This document shows, one piece after another, positions 24,953 to 33,392 of a DNA stretch of 64,000 bases. The notes beneath the pieces are model-generated. The model did no database searches. It was given only the letters and a program-made list of their open reading frames with translations, and was not told where the DNA came from. The stretch covers positions 1,661,501-1,725,500 of the forward strand of contig NZ_CP150290.1 in NCBI RefSeq assembly GCF_038051995.1. Reading direction: 5' to 3'. Position 1 is the stretch's first letter. The number at the start of each line of letters is the position of its first letter. The DNA comes from Paenibacillus sp. FSL H8-0537. Lineage in GTDB: Bacteria; Bacillota; Bacilli; Paenibacillales; Paenibacillaceae. The position numbers were made by a program, and so were the translations under genes.

Positions 24953-26113
24953 TTGGATAAAGTCAGAATTGGCATATTAGGCCTTGGAAATATGGGAACG
25001 GGACACGCCCGTTATTTGATTGAAGGAAGAGTAGAGGGCGCCGTGCTTGCGGCGGTGACAGATGTGCGGCCCGAACGTTTAGAGCTGGCAGCTCAGGAGT
25101 GGGGCACAGAACTAAAGCTGTATTCGACGGCAGAGGAACTATTCAGCTCAGGTGAGGTGGACGCGGTGTTCATCTGCACACCGCATTATGATCATCCGCA
25201 GCAGGCAACCGCAGCGCTGAAGGCTGGGCTGCATGTATTAATTGAAAAGCCTGCTGGCGTTTATACAAAACAGGTTCGTGAGATGAATGAAGCGGCAGCG
25301 CACAGCAATAAAGTATTCGGCATTATGTACAATCAACGCACGAATCCGCTATATGCGAAGCTTCGCGATTTGATTACATCCGGGGAGCTTGGGGAAGTTC
25401 GCCGCACGAACTGGATTATTACGAACTGGTACCGCTCGCAGAGCTATTATGATTCCGGCGGATGGCGTGCAACGTGGGCTGGCGAAGGTGGCGGCGTACT
25501 GCTGAACCAAGACCCGCATCAGCTTGACCTGTGGCAGTGGACGACAGGGATGATGCCGAAGCGCGTACGTGCTTTTTGCTCCTTTGGCAAACATCGTGAC
25601 ATTGAAGTGGAGAACGATGTGACGGCTTATGTGGAATATGAAAATGGAGCAACCGGTGTATTTGTCACTTCGACCTTTGAATCACCGGGCACAAATCGTT
25701 TTGAGATTTCCGGTGAACGCGGCAAAATTGTCATTGAAAATGACAAAATGACGTTCTCGCGGCTACGCGTGTCTGAAACCGAATTTAATGCTAACTTTAA
25801 AGGCGGCTTCGGCCAGCCGGAATGTTGGAAATTTGAAATTCCGGTCAGTGATGGCGGCAATCACATGAGCATTACTCAGGATTGGGTAAATGCGATCCTG
25901 CATGGCACGCCACTGCTTGCTCCTGGCGAAGAGGGAATTAAGGGACTGGAGCTATCCAATGCGATGCTGCTTTCCACTTGGACCGATGGATGGGTCGATC
26001 TTCCGATTAACGAGGATTTATTTTATGAGAAGCTTCAGGAGAGAATACGCAGCTCGGATAAGAACAAAGATATGAACAGTTATGAGACGCTGGATGTTAA
26101 AGGTACCCATTAA
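24953..26113 (+). CDS. Gfo/Idh/MocA family oxidoreductase
   Basis: A 386-residue NAD(P)-dependent sugar or inositol dehydrogenase-like enzyme. The Rossmann motif is at the N-terminus (IGILGLGNMGTGHARYL), and the catalytic-Lys region is LIEKPAGVYTKQ near residue 98, with GGVLLNQDPHQLDLWQW as the typical substrate-domain His motif. Such proteins oxidise or epimerise sugars using a bound nicotinamide. The start is TTG at 24953 after GAGAGGA. It opens an operon of five genes on the same strand (two oxidoreductases, isomerase, AraC regulator, esterase), which suggests breakdown of an unusual sugar. Confidence 0.9.
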   Translation: MDKVRIGILGLGNMGTGHARYLIEGRVEGAVLAAVTDVRPERLELAAQEWGTELKLYSTAEELFSSGEVDAVFICTPHYDHPQQATAALKAGLHVLIEKPAGVYTKQVREMNEAAAHSNKVFGIMYNQRTNPLYAKLRDLITSGELGEVRRTNWIITNWYRSQSYYDSGGWRATWAGEGGGVLLNQDPHQLDLWQWTTGMMPKRVRAFCSFGKHRDIEVENDVTAYVEYENGATGVFVTSTFESPGTNRFEISGERGKIVIENDKMTFSRLRVSETEFNANFKGGFGQPECWKFEIPVSDGGNHMSITQDWVNAILHGTPLLAPGEEGIKGLELSNAMLLSTWTDGWVDLPINEDLFYEKLQERIRSSDKNKDMNSYETLDVKGTH

Positions 26114-26148
26114 ATACTAACGAGCAAGCGAGAGGGAGGCAATATTTT

Positions 26149-27219
26149 ATGTCAACAGCAAATGGAATGAACTATGCCCCGAAAGGCAAGCCAAAGCCAG
26201 TAGTTAAAGAGGGAGAATTTGTATTCGCTGCTTTGTCGCTTGATCATGGACATATCTATGGCATGTGTAATGGTCTTCGTGAAGCGGGCGGTACACTCAA
26301 GTGGGTTTATGATCCAGACCCGAAGAAGGTAGAAGCGTTTGTACGCGCCTATCCTGAGGTTCGCCCGGCGGAATCGAAGCAGCAAATTTTGCAGGATGCG
26401 GAAGTGGTGCTCGTTGCAGCAGCGGCGATAACGAATTTGCGCGGCCCGCTTGGCGTCGAGGTTATGAAGCATGGCAAGCATTATTTTACCGACAAAGCGC
26501 CGTTTACGACGCTTGAGCAGTTGGCTGAGGCGCGTAAAGTAACGGCGGCTACAGGCAAAATTTATGCAGTTTATTACAGCGAACGCTTACATGTGGAATC
26601 CGCAGAGTTCGCTGGGCAGCTTGTGAAGGACGGAGCTGTTGGTCGTGTGCTGAATGTATTGGGGTTGGGACCGCATCGTTTGAATGCAGCGGCTAGGCCT
26701 GACTGGTTCTTCAATAAGGAACAGTACGGCGGCATTATTTGTGATCTTGCCAGCCATCAAATTGAGCAGTTTCTGTATTTCGCCGGCTGCAAGGATGCGA
26801 CGGTGCAATCCAGCAAAATAGCTAATTACAATAACAAGCAATACCCAGAGCTTGAGGACTTTGGTGACGTTACAATGATTGGCGACAACGGGGCTACTCA
26901 TTATTCTCGCGTGGACTGGTTTACACCGGATGGCTTGTCTACTTGGGGAGATGGGCGGACGATTATTCTCGGCACAGAAGGCTATATCGAGCTGCGCAAA
27001 TATGTCGATTTGACGAGAGGTGGCAGCGACCATCTGTTCCTCGTGAATGGAGGCGGCGAGCAAAAAATTGATGTGAAGGACAAGGTAGGATTCCCTTATT
27101 TTGGAGCGCTTATTCTTGATTGCTTGAATGGCACGGAGCTTGCGATGACGCAGGCGCATACGTTTAAAGCGGCAGAGCTGAGCTTGCAGGCGCAATTGCA
27201 GGCTGTCCGGGTCGAATAG
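26149..27219 (+). CDS. Gfo/Idh/MocA family oxidoreductase with DKAP motif
   Basis: A 356-residue protein related to the preceding enzyme. Its N-terminus carries an extra 25 residues before the nucleotide-binding strand, and the usual G-x-G-x-x-G loop is replaced by SLDHGHIYGMCNGL. The catalytic EKP signature is changed to DKAP (HYFTDKAPFTT, near residue 113). This belongs to a divergent subfamily seen in sugar-catabolism clusters, and the true cofactor use is uncertain. The conserved GGIICDLASHQIEQFLYF supplies the active-site Asp and His. It is probably cotranscribed with the preceding gene, after a 35-base gap. Confidence 0.85.
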   Translation: MSTANGMNYAPKGKPKPVVKEGEFVFAALSLDHGHIYGMCNGLREAGGTLKWVYDPDPKKVEAFVRAYPEVRPAESKQQILQDAEVVLVAAAAITNLRGPLGVEVMKHGKHYFTDKAPFTTLEQLAEARKVTAATGKIYAVYYSERLHVESAEFAGQLVKDGAVGRVLNVLGLGPHRLNAAARPDWFFNKEQYGGIICDLASHQIEQFLYFAGCKDATVQSSKIANYNNKQYPELEDFGDVTMIGDNGATHYSRVDWFTPDGLSTWGDGRTIILGTEGYIELRKYVDLTRGGSDHLFLVNGGGEQKIDVKDKVGFPYFGALILDCLNGTELAMTQAHTFKAAELSLQAQLQAVRVE

Positions 27220-27279
27220 GGAAGGAGCGGAGGGAGCAAAGCATACAATAGGGTTCGAGGAAGGGAGAAGGGTGAATCG

Positions 27280-28146
27280 ATGATGAAATTGTCTGTATTT
27301 ACGGTAGCAACACCGGAGCTGGGGCCCGAGGAGCTGGCAGCCGCGGCGCAAGAGGCGGGAATTCATGCTGTAGAATGGCGCTACAAGGAAGCGCCCGATG
27401 CGGCTGTGGCGAGTCAGGAGCCTTCTTTCTGGGGCAACAACCGTTGTACGATTTTCCCTTCAGGCGGAGATGACATGCTGGGCCGCTTCGGAAAGGCTGC
27501 GGCTGATCATGGACTGACAACGCTCAGCCTGACCCCATATCTTACCGCTGGCGATTTGGAGGCTACCGAGCAGGTGCTGAAAGCGGCGAAGCGGGTAGGG
27601 GCGTCCTTTATCCGGGTTGGTGTTCCGAGTTATGACCGCACAAGGCCATTCGGCGAGCTGTTCACGCTGGCACGGACGTATTTGCAGCAAACCCAGGAGC
27701 TATGCCGGAAGTATGGCGTTAAAGGCTTAGTCGAGACCCATCATCAGACGATTGCGGCAAGCGCTTCCGCGGCTTATCGGCTATGCGAAGGGCTGGACCC
27801 AGATTGTATTGGCGTACTTTACGATCCCGGCAACATGGTTTACGAAGGCTTTGAAAACTACCGGATGGGGCTAGAGCTGCTAGGTCCGTATTTGGCACAT
27901 GTGCATGTGAAAAATGCGAGCTGGCAAGCTGGCCCAGAGGAAACGGATGGCAGCATTAGCTGGAAGGCAGACTGGACGGGACTTGCTAAAGGGGTAGTGC
28001 CGTGGAAGCAAATCATTGAGGATTTGCAGGCTGTCGGCTACTACGGCTATCTCGGCATTGAAGATTTCAGCAAGGAATTTGCGGAGTCTCCAGACATGCT
28101 GCGTCATTTTGTCCGCTATATTAACGGACTGCAGTCGCAAGGTTAA
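27280..28146 (+). CDS. Sugar phosphate isomerase/epimerase (TIM barrel)
   Basis: A 288-residue xylose-isomerase-like TIM-barrel protein. Metal-ligand segments include VKGLVETHHQ near residue 150, GVLYDPGNMVYEG near 183, HVHVKNASW near 207 and YLGIEDFSKEF near 250, each with the Glu, Asp or His residues expected to hold a divalent metal. Members isomerise or epimerise keto sugars and inositol derivatives. It sits between the two oxidoreductases and an AraC regulator, so it probably acts on their product. The first of two ATGs is used after GGAAGGGAGAAGGG. Confidence 0.9.
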   Translation: MMKLSVFTVATPELGPEELAAAAQEAGIHAVEWRYKEAPDAAVASQEPSFWGNNRCTIFPSGGDDMLGRFGKAAADHGLTTLSLTPYLTAGDLEATEQVLKAAKRVGASFIRVGVPSYDRTRPFGELFTLARTYLQQTQELCRKYGVKGLVETHHQTIAASASAAYRLCEGLDPDCIGVLYDPGNMVYEGFENYRMGLELLGPYLAHVHVKNASWQAGPEETDGSISWKADWTGLAKGVVPWKQIIEDLQAVGYYGYLGIEDFSKEFAESPDMLRHFVRYINGLQSQG

Positions 28147-28147
28147 A

Positions 28148-28966
28148 ATGATCGATTTCAGCTACCAAATCCAAACACCGCTTGAACCTATTTTTCATTC
28201 GCATACCTATTATGAGGTTTATTATTTTCATGAAGGAAAATGCAACTATTTGATAGGCGATCAAATATATCATATGCAGCCGGGCGATTTGATGATTTTG
28301 TTCGGCATGACCCTGCATTGCGCCAAAATCGACCCTTCGGTTCCTTATGTGCGTTCGATTGTCCATTTCGAGCCTTCGCTGCTGCGCCCGCTGCTGGAGC
28401 TGCCGCAGGCGCTTAATGTCATGGAACCGTTTGAGGAGCTGCGCAACCACCGCCTGCGGCTCAGAGGCGAGCATAAGGAAGAGTCTGAGCGGCTTCTGGC
28501 TCAAATGCATGTGCATCAGCAGCGGGGCGATGCGATAGGCAGCAACCGCCTGCTGCTTGCCTTTGTTGATCTATTATATTTTATTTTTGGTTTATGCGAG
28601 CAGCCACTGAGGGAACGGCAAGAGTTTTCTACGGATAAGGAGCAGACGGTTCAGCGCATCATTTCTTTGCTGGAGCACAGCTATACAGACGATTTGCATA
28701 TGGAGCAGCTGGAAGAAAGGCTTCATCTAAGCAAGTCGTATATCGCTAGGCTGTTTAAGGATGTGACGGGTGTAACGGTGTTTCACTATGTGTATCGAAG
28801 GCGGATCAATGAGGCGAAAATCATCTTTTTGATGGAACCGTCCGTCACGGTTACAGAAGCTTGCTATCGCCTTGGTTATAAGCATTTAGCTCATTTCAGC
28901 AGAATGTTCAAGCAGTTCGTCGGTGTATCGCCAGAGCAGTTCAAGCGGCGCGAGACGCAAGGCTAA
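28148..28966 (+). CDS. AraC-family regulator with cupin domain
   Basis: A 272-residue cytoplasmic regulator. Residues about 1-110 form a cupin ligand-binding domain (HSHTYYEVYYF, with metal-type His residues, and MQPGDLMILFG). The C-terminal third contains the two helix-turn-helix units (LEERLHLSKSYIARLFKDVTG and ACYRLGYKHLAHFSRMFKQFVG). An open frame continues upstream to 28016 inside the isomerase gene, but the domain starts at the ATG at 28148, one base after the isomerase stop. It probably controls its own operon in response to the sugar. Confidence 0.9.
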   Translation: MIDFSYQIQTPLEPIFHSHTYYEVYYFHEGKCNYLIGDQIYHMQPGDLMILFGMTLHCAKIDPSVPYVRSIVHFEPSLLRPLLELPQALNVMEPFEELRNHRLRLRGEHKEESERLLAQMHVHQQRGDAIGSNRLLLAFVDLLYFIFGLCEQPLRERQEFSTDKEQTVQRIISLLEHSYTDDLHMEQLEERLHLSKSYIARLFKDVTGVTVFHYVYRRRINEAKIIFLMEPSVTVTEACYRLGYKHLAHFSRMFKQFVGVSPEQFKRRETQG

Positions 28967-28992
28967 TCGTGAAAATAAGGGGAATGATTAGG

Positions 28993-29649
28993 GTGAGGCT
29001 GGAACGTGGGCAGAAGCTGTTGTTCATTGGGGACTCGATTACGGATTGCGATCGGAACAAGCAGGATGGCGAGGGACTGTTCGGCGCGCTTGGCAGAGGT
29101 TACGTAGCTCAGGTAGATGCGCTGCTGCAAGCGGTATATCCGGAGCTCGGCATTCGCGTAGTAAACATGGGAACGAGCGGGCATACGGTCCGTGATTTGA
29201 AAGCGAGATGGCAGGAGGATGTGACGGATAAAAAACCGGACGTTCTTTCGATCATGATCGGCATCAATGACGTTTGGCGCCAATATGATACGCCGTTTAT
29301 TACGGAATGGCATGTATATATCGAGGAGTACGAGCAAACGCTGCGCGAGTTCGTAGCGCAGGCGAAGCCGGTTGCCAGCAGCGGTATCGTGCTGATGACG
29401 CCTTTCTTTCTGGAAAGCAATGAGCAGGATGCGATGCGCCGCACGATGGACGAATATGGTGCTGTTGTGCGCCGTATTGCAGATGAAACGGGCTGTCTGT
29501 TCATTGATACACAGGCGGCATTTAATAAAGTGCTGGCCCATCTGTATTCCGCTACCTTGGCGTGGGATCGCATACATCCGACGGCAGCAGGCCATGCGGT
29601 GCTGGCGAGAGCCTTTTTGCAGGCAATGGATTTCGATTGGACGAAATAA
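28993..29649 (+). CDS. SGNH/GDSL-type esterase
   Basis: A 218-residue hydrolase. The four SGNH blocks are present: GDSIT with the catalytic Ser near residue 14, the Gly in NMGTSGHTV, the Asn in IGINDVWR, and the Asp and His in DRIHPTAAGH near 190. It has no signal peptide, so it is probably cytoplasmic and removes acyl groups from sugars taken up by the cell. The start is uncertain: GTG at 28993 is favoured because AAGGGG lies ahead at good spacing and relatives begin there, but GTG at 28969 or ATG at 28984 remain possible. Confidence 0.88.
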   Translation: MRLERGQKLLFIGDSITDCDRNKQDGEGLFGALGRGYVAQVDALLQAVYPELGIRVVNMGTSGHTVRDLKARWQEDVTDKKPDVLSIMIGINDVWRQYDTPFITEWHVYIEEYEQTLREFVAQAKPVASSGIVLMTPFFLESNEQDAMRRTMDEYGAVVRRIADETGCLFIDTQAAFNKVLAHLYSATLAWDRIHPTAAGHAVLARAFLQAMDFDWTK

Positions 29650-29671
29650 AATGGGCTGAAGCCCAGAAGAG

Positions 29672-29703
29672 AAGCTTATCCGCTGCGGATAAGCTTTTTT
29701 TGA
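29672..29703 (+). terminator. Terminator of the oxidoreductase operon
   Basis: AGCTTATCCG and CGGATAAGCT form a perfect ten-pair stem with a CTG loop, followed by seven T bases. Confidence 0.88.
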
Positions 29704-29778
29704 TTTTAATGCTGTATAAGTTTTTTGCGTGAGAGTTTTAAAAAAAGTAGACGATGGAAGTGAAATAATAAACATGTT

Positions 29779-29829
29779 GCCAAAACTAATATCATTAGTT
29801 ATTATAAAACTAATGATATTAGTTTTGGC
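29779..29829. promoter_or_regulatory. Tandem palindromic operator before the hydrolase/TetR genes
   Basis: Two perfect 22-base arms (29779-29800 and 29808-29829) are mirror images around a seven-base spacer. Each arm holds the shorter palindrome AACTAAT-NNN-ATTAGTT, so two TetR-size operators lie 24 bases apart, centre to centre. They stand 35 bases upstream of the metallo-hydrolase start and the TetR-family gene follows that gene, so self-controlled repression is likely. Confidence 0.75.
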
Positions 29830-29863
29830 GCAGCCAGCACAAACTAACGAGGAGTGATGCATT

Positions 29864-30586
29864 GTGAGAATGACTAGACACCAGCATATCTATCAGTTGA
29901 CCTACTTGCCCCATGTATTTCCTGTAAATTGCTATTTGATCGAAGAAGAGGACGGCTTGACGCTGATTGATGCAGCACTGCCGAATAATGCCGAAGCGAT
30001 TATGCAGGCAGCACACAAGCTCGGCAAGCCGATTGTGCGAATCGTACTGACGCATGCGCATGATGATCATATTGGCGCGTTGGATAAGCTAAAAGCACAG
30101 CTGCCAGATGCAATTGTAGCGATATCGGCGAGAGATGCGCGATTGCTGCGTGGAGACCGTTCATTGGAGCCAGGTGAGCCGATTACCCCAATTAAAGGTG
30201 GTGTGCCGAAAAATGTAGCAACGAAGCCGGACCTGCTTCTGCAAGACGGCGATCGTATCGGCTCGCTGCTGGCGGTTGCAGCGCCGGGACATACGCCTGG
30301 CTCCATGGCTTTCCTCGATACGAGAGGCGGCGAGCTGATTGCCGGTGACGCTTTTCAATTGCGCGGGGGCCTTGCAGTAAGCGGACAAGTTCGGCCGTTG
30401 TTTCCATTTCCGGCATGGGCAACCTGGAATAAGCAGCAGTCGCTGCTTAGCGCTCAGCGCTTGCTTGCGCTGAAACCGTCTTTGCTGGCAGTTGGACATG
30501 GCAACCTGCTTGTTGACCCGGTGGTCGCAATGGAGCAGGCCATCAAAGTGGCTGAACGCAAGCTCGCTGCTTCTATGGTACATTAG
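29864..30586 (+). CDS. Metallo-beta-lactamase-fold hydrolase
   Basis: A 240-residue MBL-fold hydrolase. The zinc-binding motif H-x-H-x-D-H is present (THAHDDHIG, near residue 66), with further ligands in PGHTPGSM near 144, IAGDAFQ near 163 and the C-terminal VGHGN. It lacks an export signal, so it acts in the cytoplasm; the substrate (thioester, lactone or glutathione adduct) cannot be told. GTG at 29864 has GAGGAG ten bases ahead; ATG at 29870 is an alternative. It shares a transcript with the TetR gene 58 bases downstream, behind the double operator. Confidence 0.9.
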   Translation: MRMTRHQHIYQLTYLPHVFPVNCYLIEEEDGLTLIDAALPNNAEAIMQAAHKLGKPIVRIVLTHAHDDHIGALDKLKAQLPDAIVAISARDARLLRGDRSLEPGEPITPIKGGVPKNVATKPDLLLQDGDRIGSLLAVAAPGHTPGSMAFLDTRGGELIAGDAFQLRGGLAVSGQVRPLFPFPAWATWNKQQSLLSAQRLLALKPSLLAVGHGNLLVDPVVAMEQAIKVAERKLAASMVH

Positions 30587-30644
30587 AGCAAACAGCACAC
30601 GGATATAATGGATACTGATTTCACAACAGCAAGGAGAAGATGAT

Positions 30645-31220
30645 ATGTCGCCAAGAATAGGCTTGGATTTACCGACGATTGTTCGGACAGCCGCAGAAAT
30701 TGCCAATACGCAAGGGCTCGAAGCAGTGACGATGGCATCGCTTTCACAGAAGCTGGGCATTCGCTCTCCCTCCTTATACAACCACATAGACGGTTTGGGC
30801 GGAGTGAAACTGGCGTTAGCCATTTATGGCTTGCGTGAATTGAACGAGCAGATGAGTAAAGCGGTAGAAGGGCTGACAGGGGAAGACGCCGTTTATGCGG
30901 CGGGCAAAGCCTATATTGCTTATGCCCGCTCGAATCCGGGTGTTTACGAGGCGACAGTTCCGGCTCAATCGCAGGATAATGCTGAATTTAAAGCAATTAG
31001 CGAGCAGCTGATCGGACTCATTATTAATCTGCTTGATCGCTACAACTTAAAGCATGAGACGGCGATTCATATCGTCCGCGGCTTGCGCAGCCTGCTGCAT
31101 GGATTTAGCTCAATCGAGCAGAAAGGCGGCTTCGGCTTGCCCTATCAATTGGACGAATCGCTGCAGCTTGTGCTGCAAACGTATTTGTCGGGTATTCGAC
31201 AAATATGTATAGAAGAGTAA
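30645..31220 (+). CDS. TetR/AcrR-family regulator
   Basis: A 191-residue one-component repressor. The N-terminal helix-turn-helix is VTMASLSQKLGIRSPSLYNHI, near residue 29-49. The C-terminal region (IHIVRGLRSLLHGFSSIEQKGGFG) matches the WHG-type ligand domain common in Bacillaceae and Paenibacillaceae. It lies downstream of the MBL hydrolase and most likely binds the two palindromes at 29779-29829. AAGGAGAAG precedes the ATG. It is convergent with the AT-rich ABC gene block that begins 30 bases later. Confidence 0.9.
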   Translation: MSPRIGLDLPTIVRTAAEIANTQGLEAVTMASLSQKLGIRSPSLYNHIDGLGGVKLALAIYGLRELNEQMSKAVEGLTGEDAVYAAGKAYIAYARSNPGVYEATVPAQSQDNAEFKAISEQLIGLIINLLDRYNLKHETAIHIVRGLRSLLHGFSSIEQKGGFGLPYQLDESLQLVLQTYLSGIRQICIEE

Positions 31221-31249
31221 CATCTTTATTCTAATTGCAGCATGTCTAC

Positions 31250-32605
31250 TTAATTTCGCTTCCGAATAAATATTTCCTTCCTTATACAATATAAGGATAA
31301 ACATATGAAAAATACAATCAAGTGAATATACCATTTTGAAGCAGGGACATAGTCCATAACTATTTTTAAGGGAATAGAAAGGATGAAAAATTGAAAATAA
31401 TAAAATAATTTATTTATGTTAGATAATTTTTTTTGCGGAATGGATATACTTCTACTGATGAAGTAAAAACTGAAAAAAGATAAAAAAATAACACCTGTCA
31501 TTTGAATGGCACTAGTTCCTGTAGCAAATTCGATAAGCATTAAAAATATTAAAAATAAAACTAAAATATAAGCATCGATTAAATCAATAATAAGATTTAT
31601 TTTCCTGTTTTTAATGGGGAACTCAAATAAATAAGAATTTTTAAATATAGGATATTCTAATTGTAGGGTTAGAAATGTAACAAGACATATCATGTAAGGA
31701 ATATCTACAAATGCAGCCTTGGGCATATTAAAAAAAGGAGCTAGAACTACATCGTTAAAGCAGGATAAAAGAGTTACAACAGTAAAAATACGAATAATTC
31801 TACCCATATAGTCAGAATTTCTAAGCAAGCGGGTTATGTGAGTAGTTAACATTGCCTTTGTATGTTTATTTAAATAGAGCATACGGGTAGAGAGTTTCAT
31901 AAGTTTACTTGTGAAATTGAAATAAAATATTGCGTTTCGGTTGAATTGATTCATTTGTTGAGCAGCGAGTAGCGGGCCTGTGAGTAAGCCTAAAATGGTT
32001 AAAATTATAATAATATAAGCAGCAAATGAAGGTGAATATTGAAAAATAGATAGACTAAGCATTTGCTTTTTGTTTAGTACGTACAGTAGTGTGGAGCATG
32101 AAAAAAACAAAATTGAAAACCAAATACTCAAACCAGGTAAACTTTTTAAATATCCCAATAAAAACTCGAAATAAAGTCGTAAAAATCGTATTGCTTCCAA
32201 CAATATAACGAATATAATCACAGTTTTCAAACTGGTATCATTCCAAAGTAAAATTAAAGCTGCAATAAGATATTCTAATAAAATAAAAAGCTTTAAGGAG
32301 CTAACGAAATAAACCTTATAAAAATAAGCAGCAGGCTTGATTGGCATAGAACCAACAAATTTGCTTAGCGTAGGGATGCTTTTCAAAATGGCAGCAGTGA
32401 AAAATAAAAGAATTAAATTTAGAGCCAAATGGATGCCGATGTAATATTCTATAGTTATTGCTGTTCCAAAATTTGTGATGCCTATAAGGATGAGACTCAT
32501 AAAAAAGCCAAGGTTGCAAAAATCAATGATGGCTTGTTTCGTTACATTTGAAATACGATCGTCATAAGCAATGGATAAAAGTTTTCTGAAAGCAGACAGA
32601 TTCAT
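31250..32605 (-). CDS. Polytopic membrane protein, probable ABC exporter/immunity subunit
   Basis: A 451-residue protein with about ten hydrophobic segments and few recognisable motifs. Its start overlaps the stop of the ABC ATPase gene by four bases (ATGA), so it is almost certainly the membrane partner of that ATPase, as in YthPQ- or EcsAB-like exporters. The base composition is strongly AT-rich compared with the genes on either side. It lies last in a minus-strand operon behind a small Trp-rich peptide gene, which suggests export of, or self-protection from, that peptide. Confidence 0.72.
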   Translation of the reverse strand: MNLSAFRKLLSIAYDDRISNVTKQAIIDFCNLGFFMSLILIGITNFGTAITIEYYIGIHLALNLILLFFTAAILKSIPTLSKFVGSMPIKPAAYFYKVYFVSSLKLFILLEYLIAALILLWNDTSLKTVIIFVILLEAIRFLRLYFEFLLGYLKSLPGLSIWFSILFFSCSTLLYVLNKKQMLSLSIFQYSPSFAAYIIIILTILGLLTGPLLAAQQMNQFNRNAIFYFNFTSKLMKLSTRMLYLNKHTKAMLTTHITRLLRNSDYMGRIIRIFTVVTLLSCFNDVVLAPFFNMPKAAFVDIPYMICLVTFLTLQLEYPIFKNSYLFEFPIKNRKINLIIDLIDAYILVLFLIFLMLIEFATGTSAIQMTGVIFLSFFSFYFISRSISIPQKKLSNINKLFYYFQFFILSIPLKIVMDYVPASKWYIHLIVFFICLSLYCIRKEIFIRKRN

Positions 32606-33285
32606 ATAATATCCTCTTTCACTACATGAATACCATTATGGATAAGTTCAAAAATAAGATCGGCAACCTCTTCACCATAATTACGAATATGTGTAGTAAG
32701 AAGGGTTCCCATACCTTGTAATTTTCTATGCTGATAAGCTTGTTGAATAAAAAGCACGGCATCAGTATCTAAGCCCTCATAAATCTCATCACAGACGAGA
32801 AGCTTTGGACATATAAGCATGGCTGCTATGAACTGGATTTTCTTTTTAGTTCCAAAGGAAAGCTTTGAGAAAAGAGTATCCAGTTCGCTTAAGACATTTA
32901 AATCCTCTGCAAGATGGTTCACTTGTTCTATTCGTTCATAAGGAATCATATAAATTTCCTTAAGAAAATGAAAAAATTCGTTTGGAGTCAACAGCTCGAT
33001 AAATTGCTGATGGTCAGATGAAATGAAAAAAGTGTTTGATCTTAGACTTATACGGTCAGATAAAGGATTGCCGGCAATTTCTATAATTCCAGCGTCAATT
33101 CGTTCATAATGAAGCAAGCATTTTAGGAATACACTTTTGCCAACGCCATTTGCTCCTCTTAATACATAAATGGAGGGTGCCGGCATAGTAAAGTTGATTC
33201 TGTTTAATACAAGTTTTTTGCCAAAGCTTTTAGATACATTTCTTACATCAATAAGAGGAGGAGGCGATGTTGTATTCATTGACAT
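32602..33285 (-). CDS. ABC transporter ATP-binding protein
   Basis: A 227-residue ABC ATPase. Walker A is LRGANGVGKS near residue 38, the signature is a variant (KLSFGTKKK), Walker B is LLVCDEIYEGLD with the catalytic Glu, and TTHIRNYG holds the H-loop His. The signature departs from the usual LSGGQ, as is common in small exporter ATPases of antibiotic and bacteriocin clusters. It pairs with the overlapping membrane protein. Expression probably depends on the peptide gene's promoter about 300 bases upstream, with a hairpin in between. Confidence 0.88.
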   Translation of the reverse strand: MSMNTTSPPPLIDVRNVSKSFGKKLVLNRINFTMPAPSIYVLRGANGVGKSVFLKCLLHYERIDAGIIEIAGNPLSDRISLRSNTFFISSDHQQFIELLTPNEFFHFLKEIYMIPYERIEQVNHLAEDLNVLSELDTLFSKLSFGTKKKIQFIAAMLICPKLLVCDEIYEGLDTDAVLFIQQAYQHRKLQGMGTLLTTHIRNYGEEVADLIFELIHNGIHVVKEDII

Positions 33286-33363
33286 AGTTTATACCAATCC
33301 TTATAATAATTTATTAAAGGTAAGCCAGAGGGAGTTTTTTTGGTCTTATCTCATCACTTTTTT

Positions 33364-33392
33364 GCTCAGCGTTCGTGGCGCTGGGCTTTTTT
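33364..33392 (+). terminator. Hairpin with T run between peptide gene and ABC gene
   Basis: GCTCAGCG (33364-33371) and CGCTGGGC (33379-33386) form an eight-pair stem with a TTCGTGG loop and TTTTTT on the plus strand. It is a terminator only for plus-strand transcripts, yet both neighbouring genes are on the minus strand; on that strand it is a hairpin without a U run that could protect or uncouple the peptide message. Confidence 0.55.
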
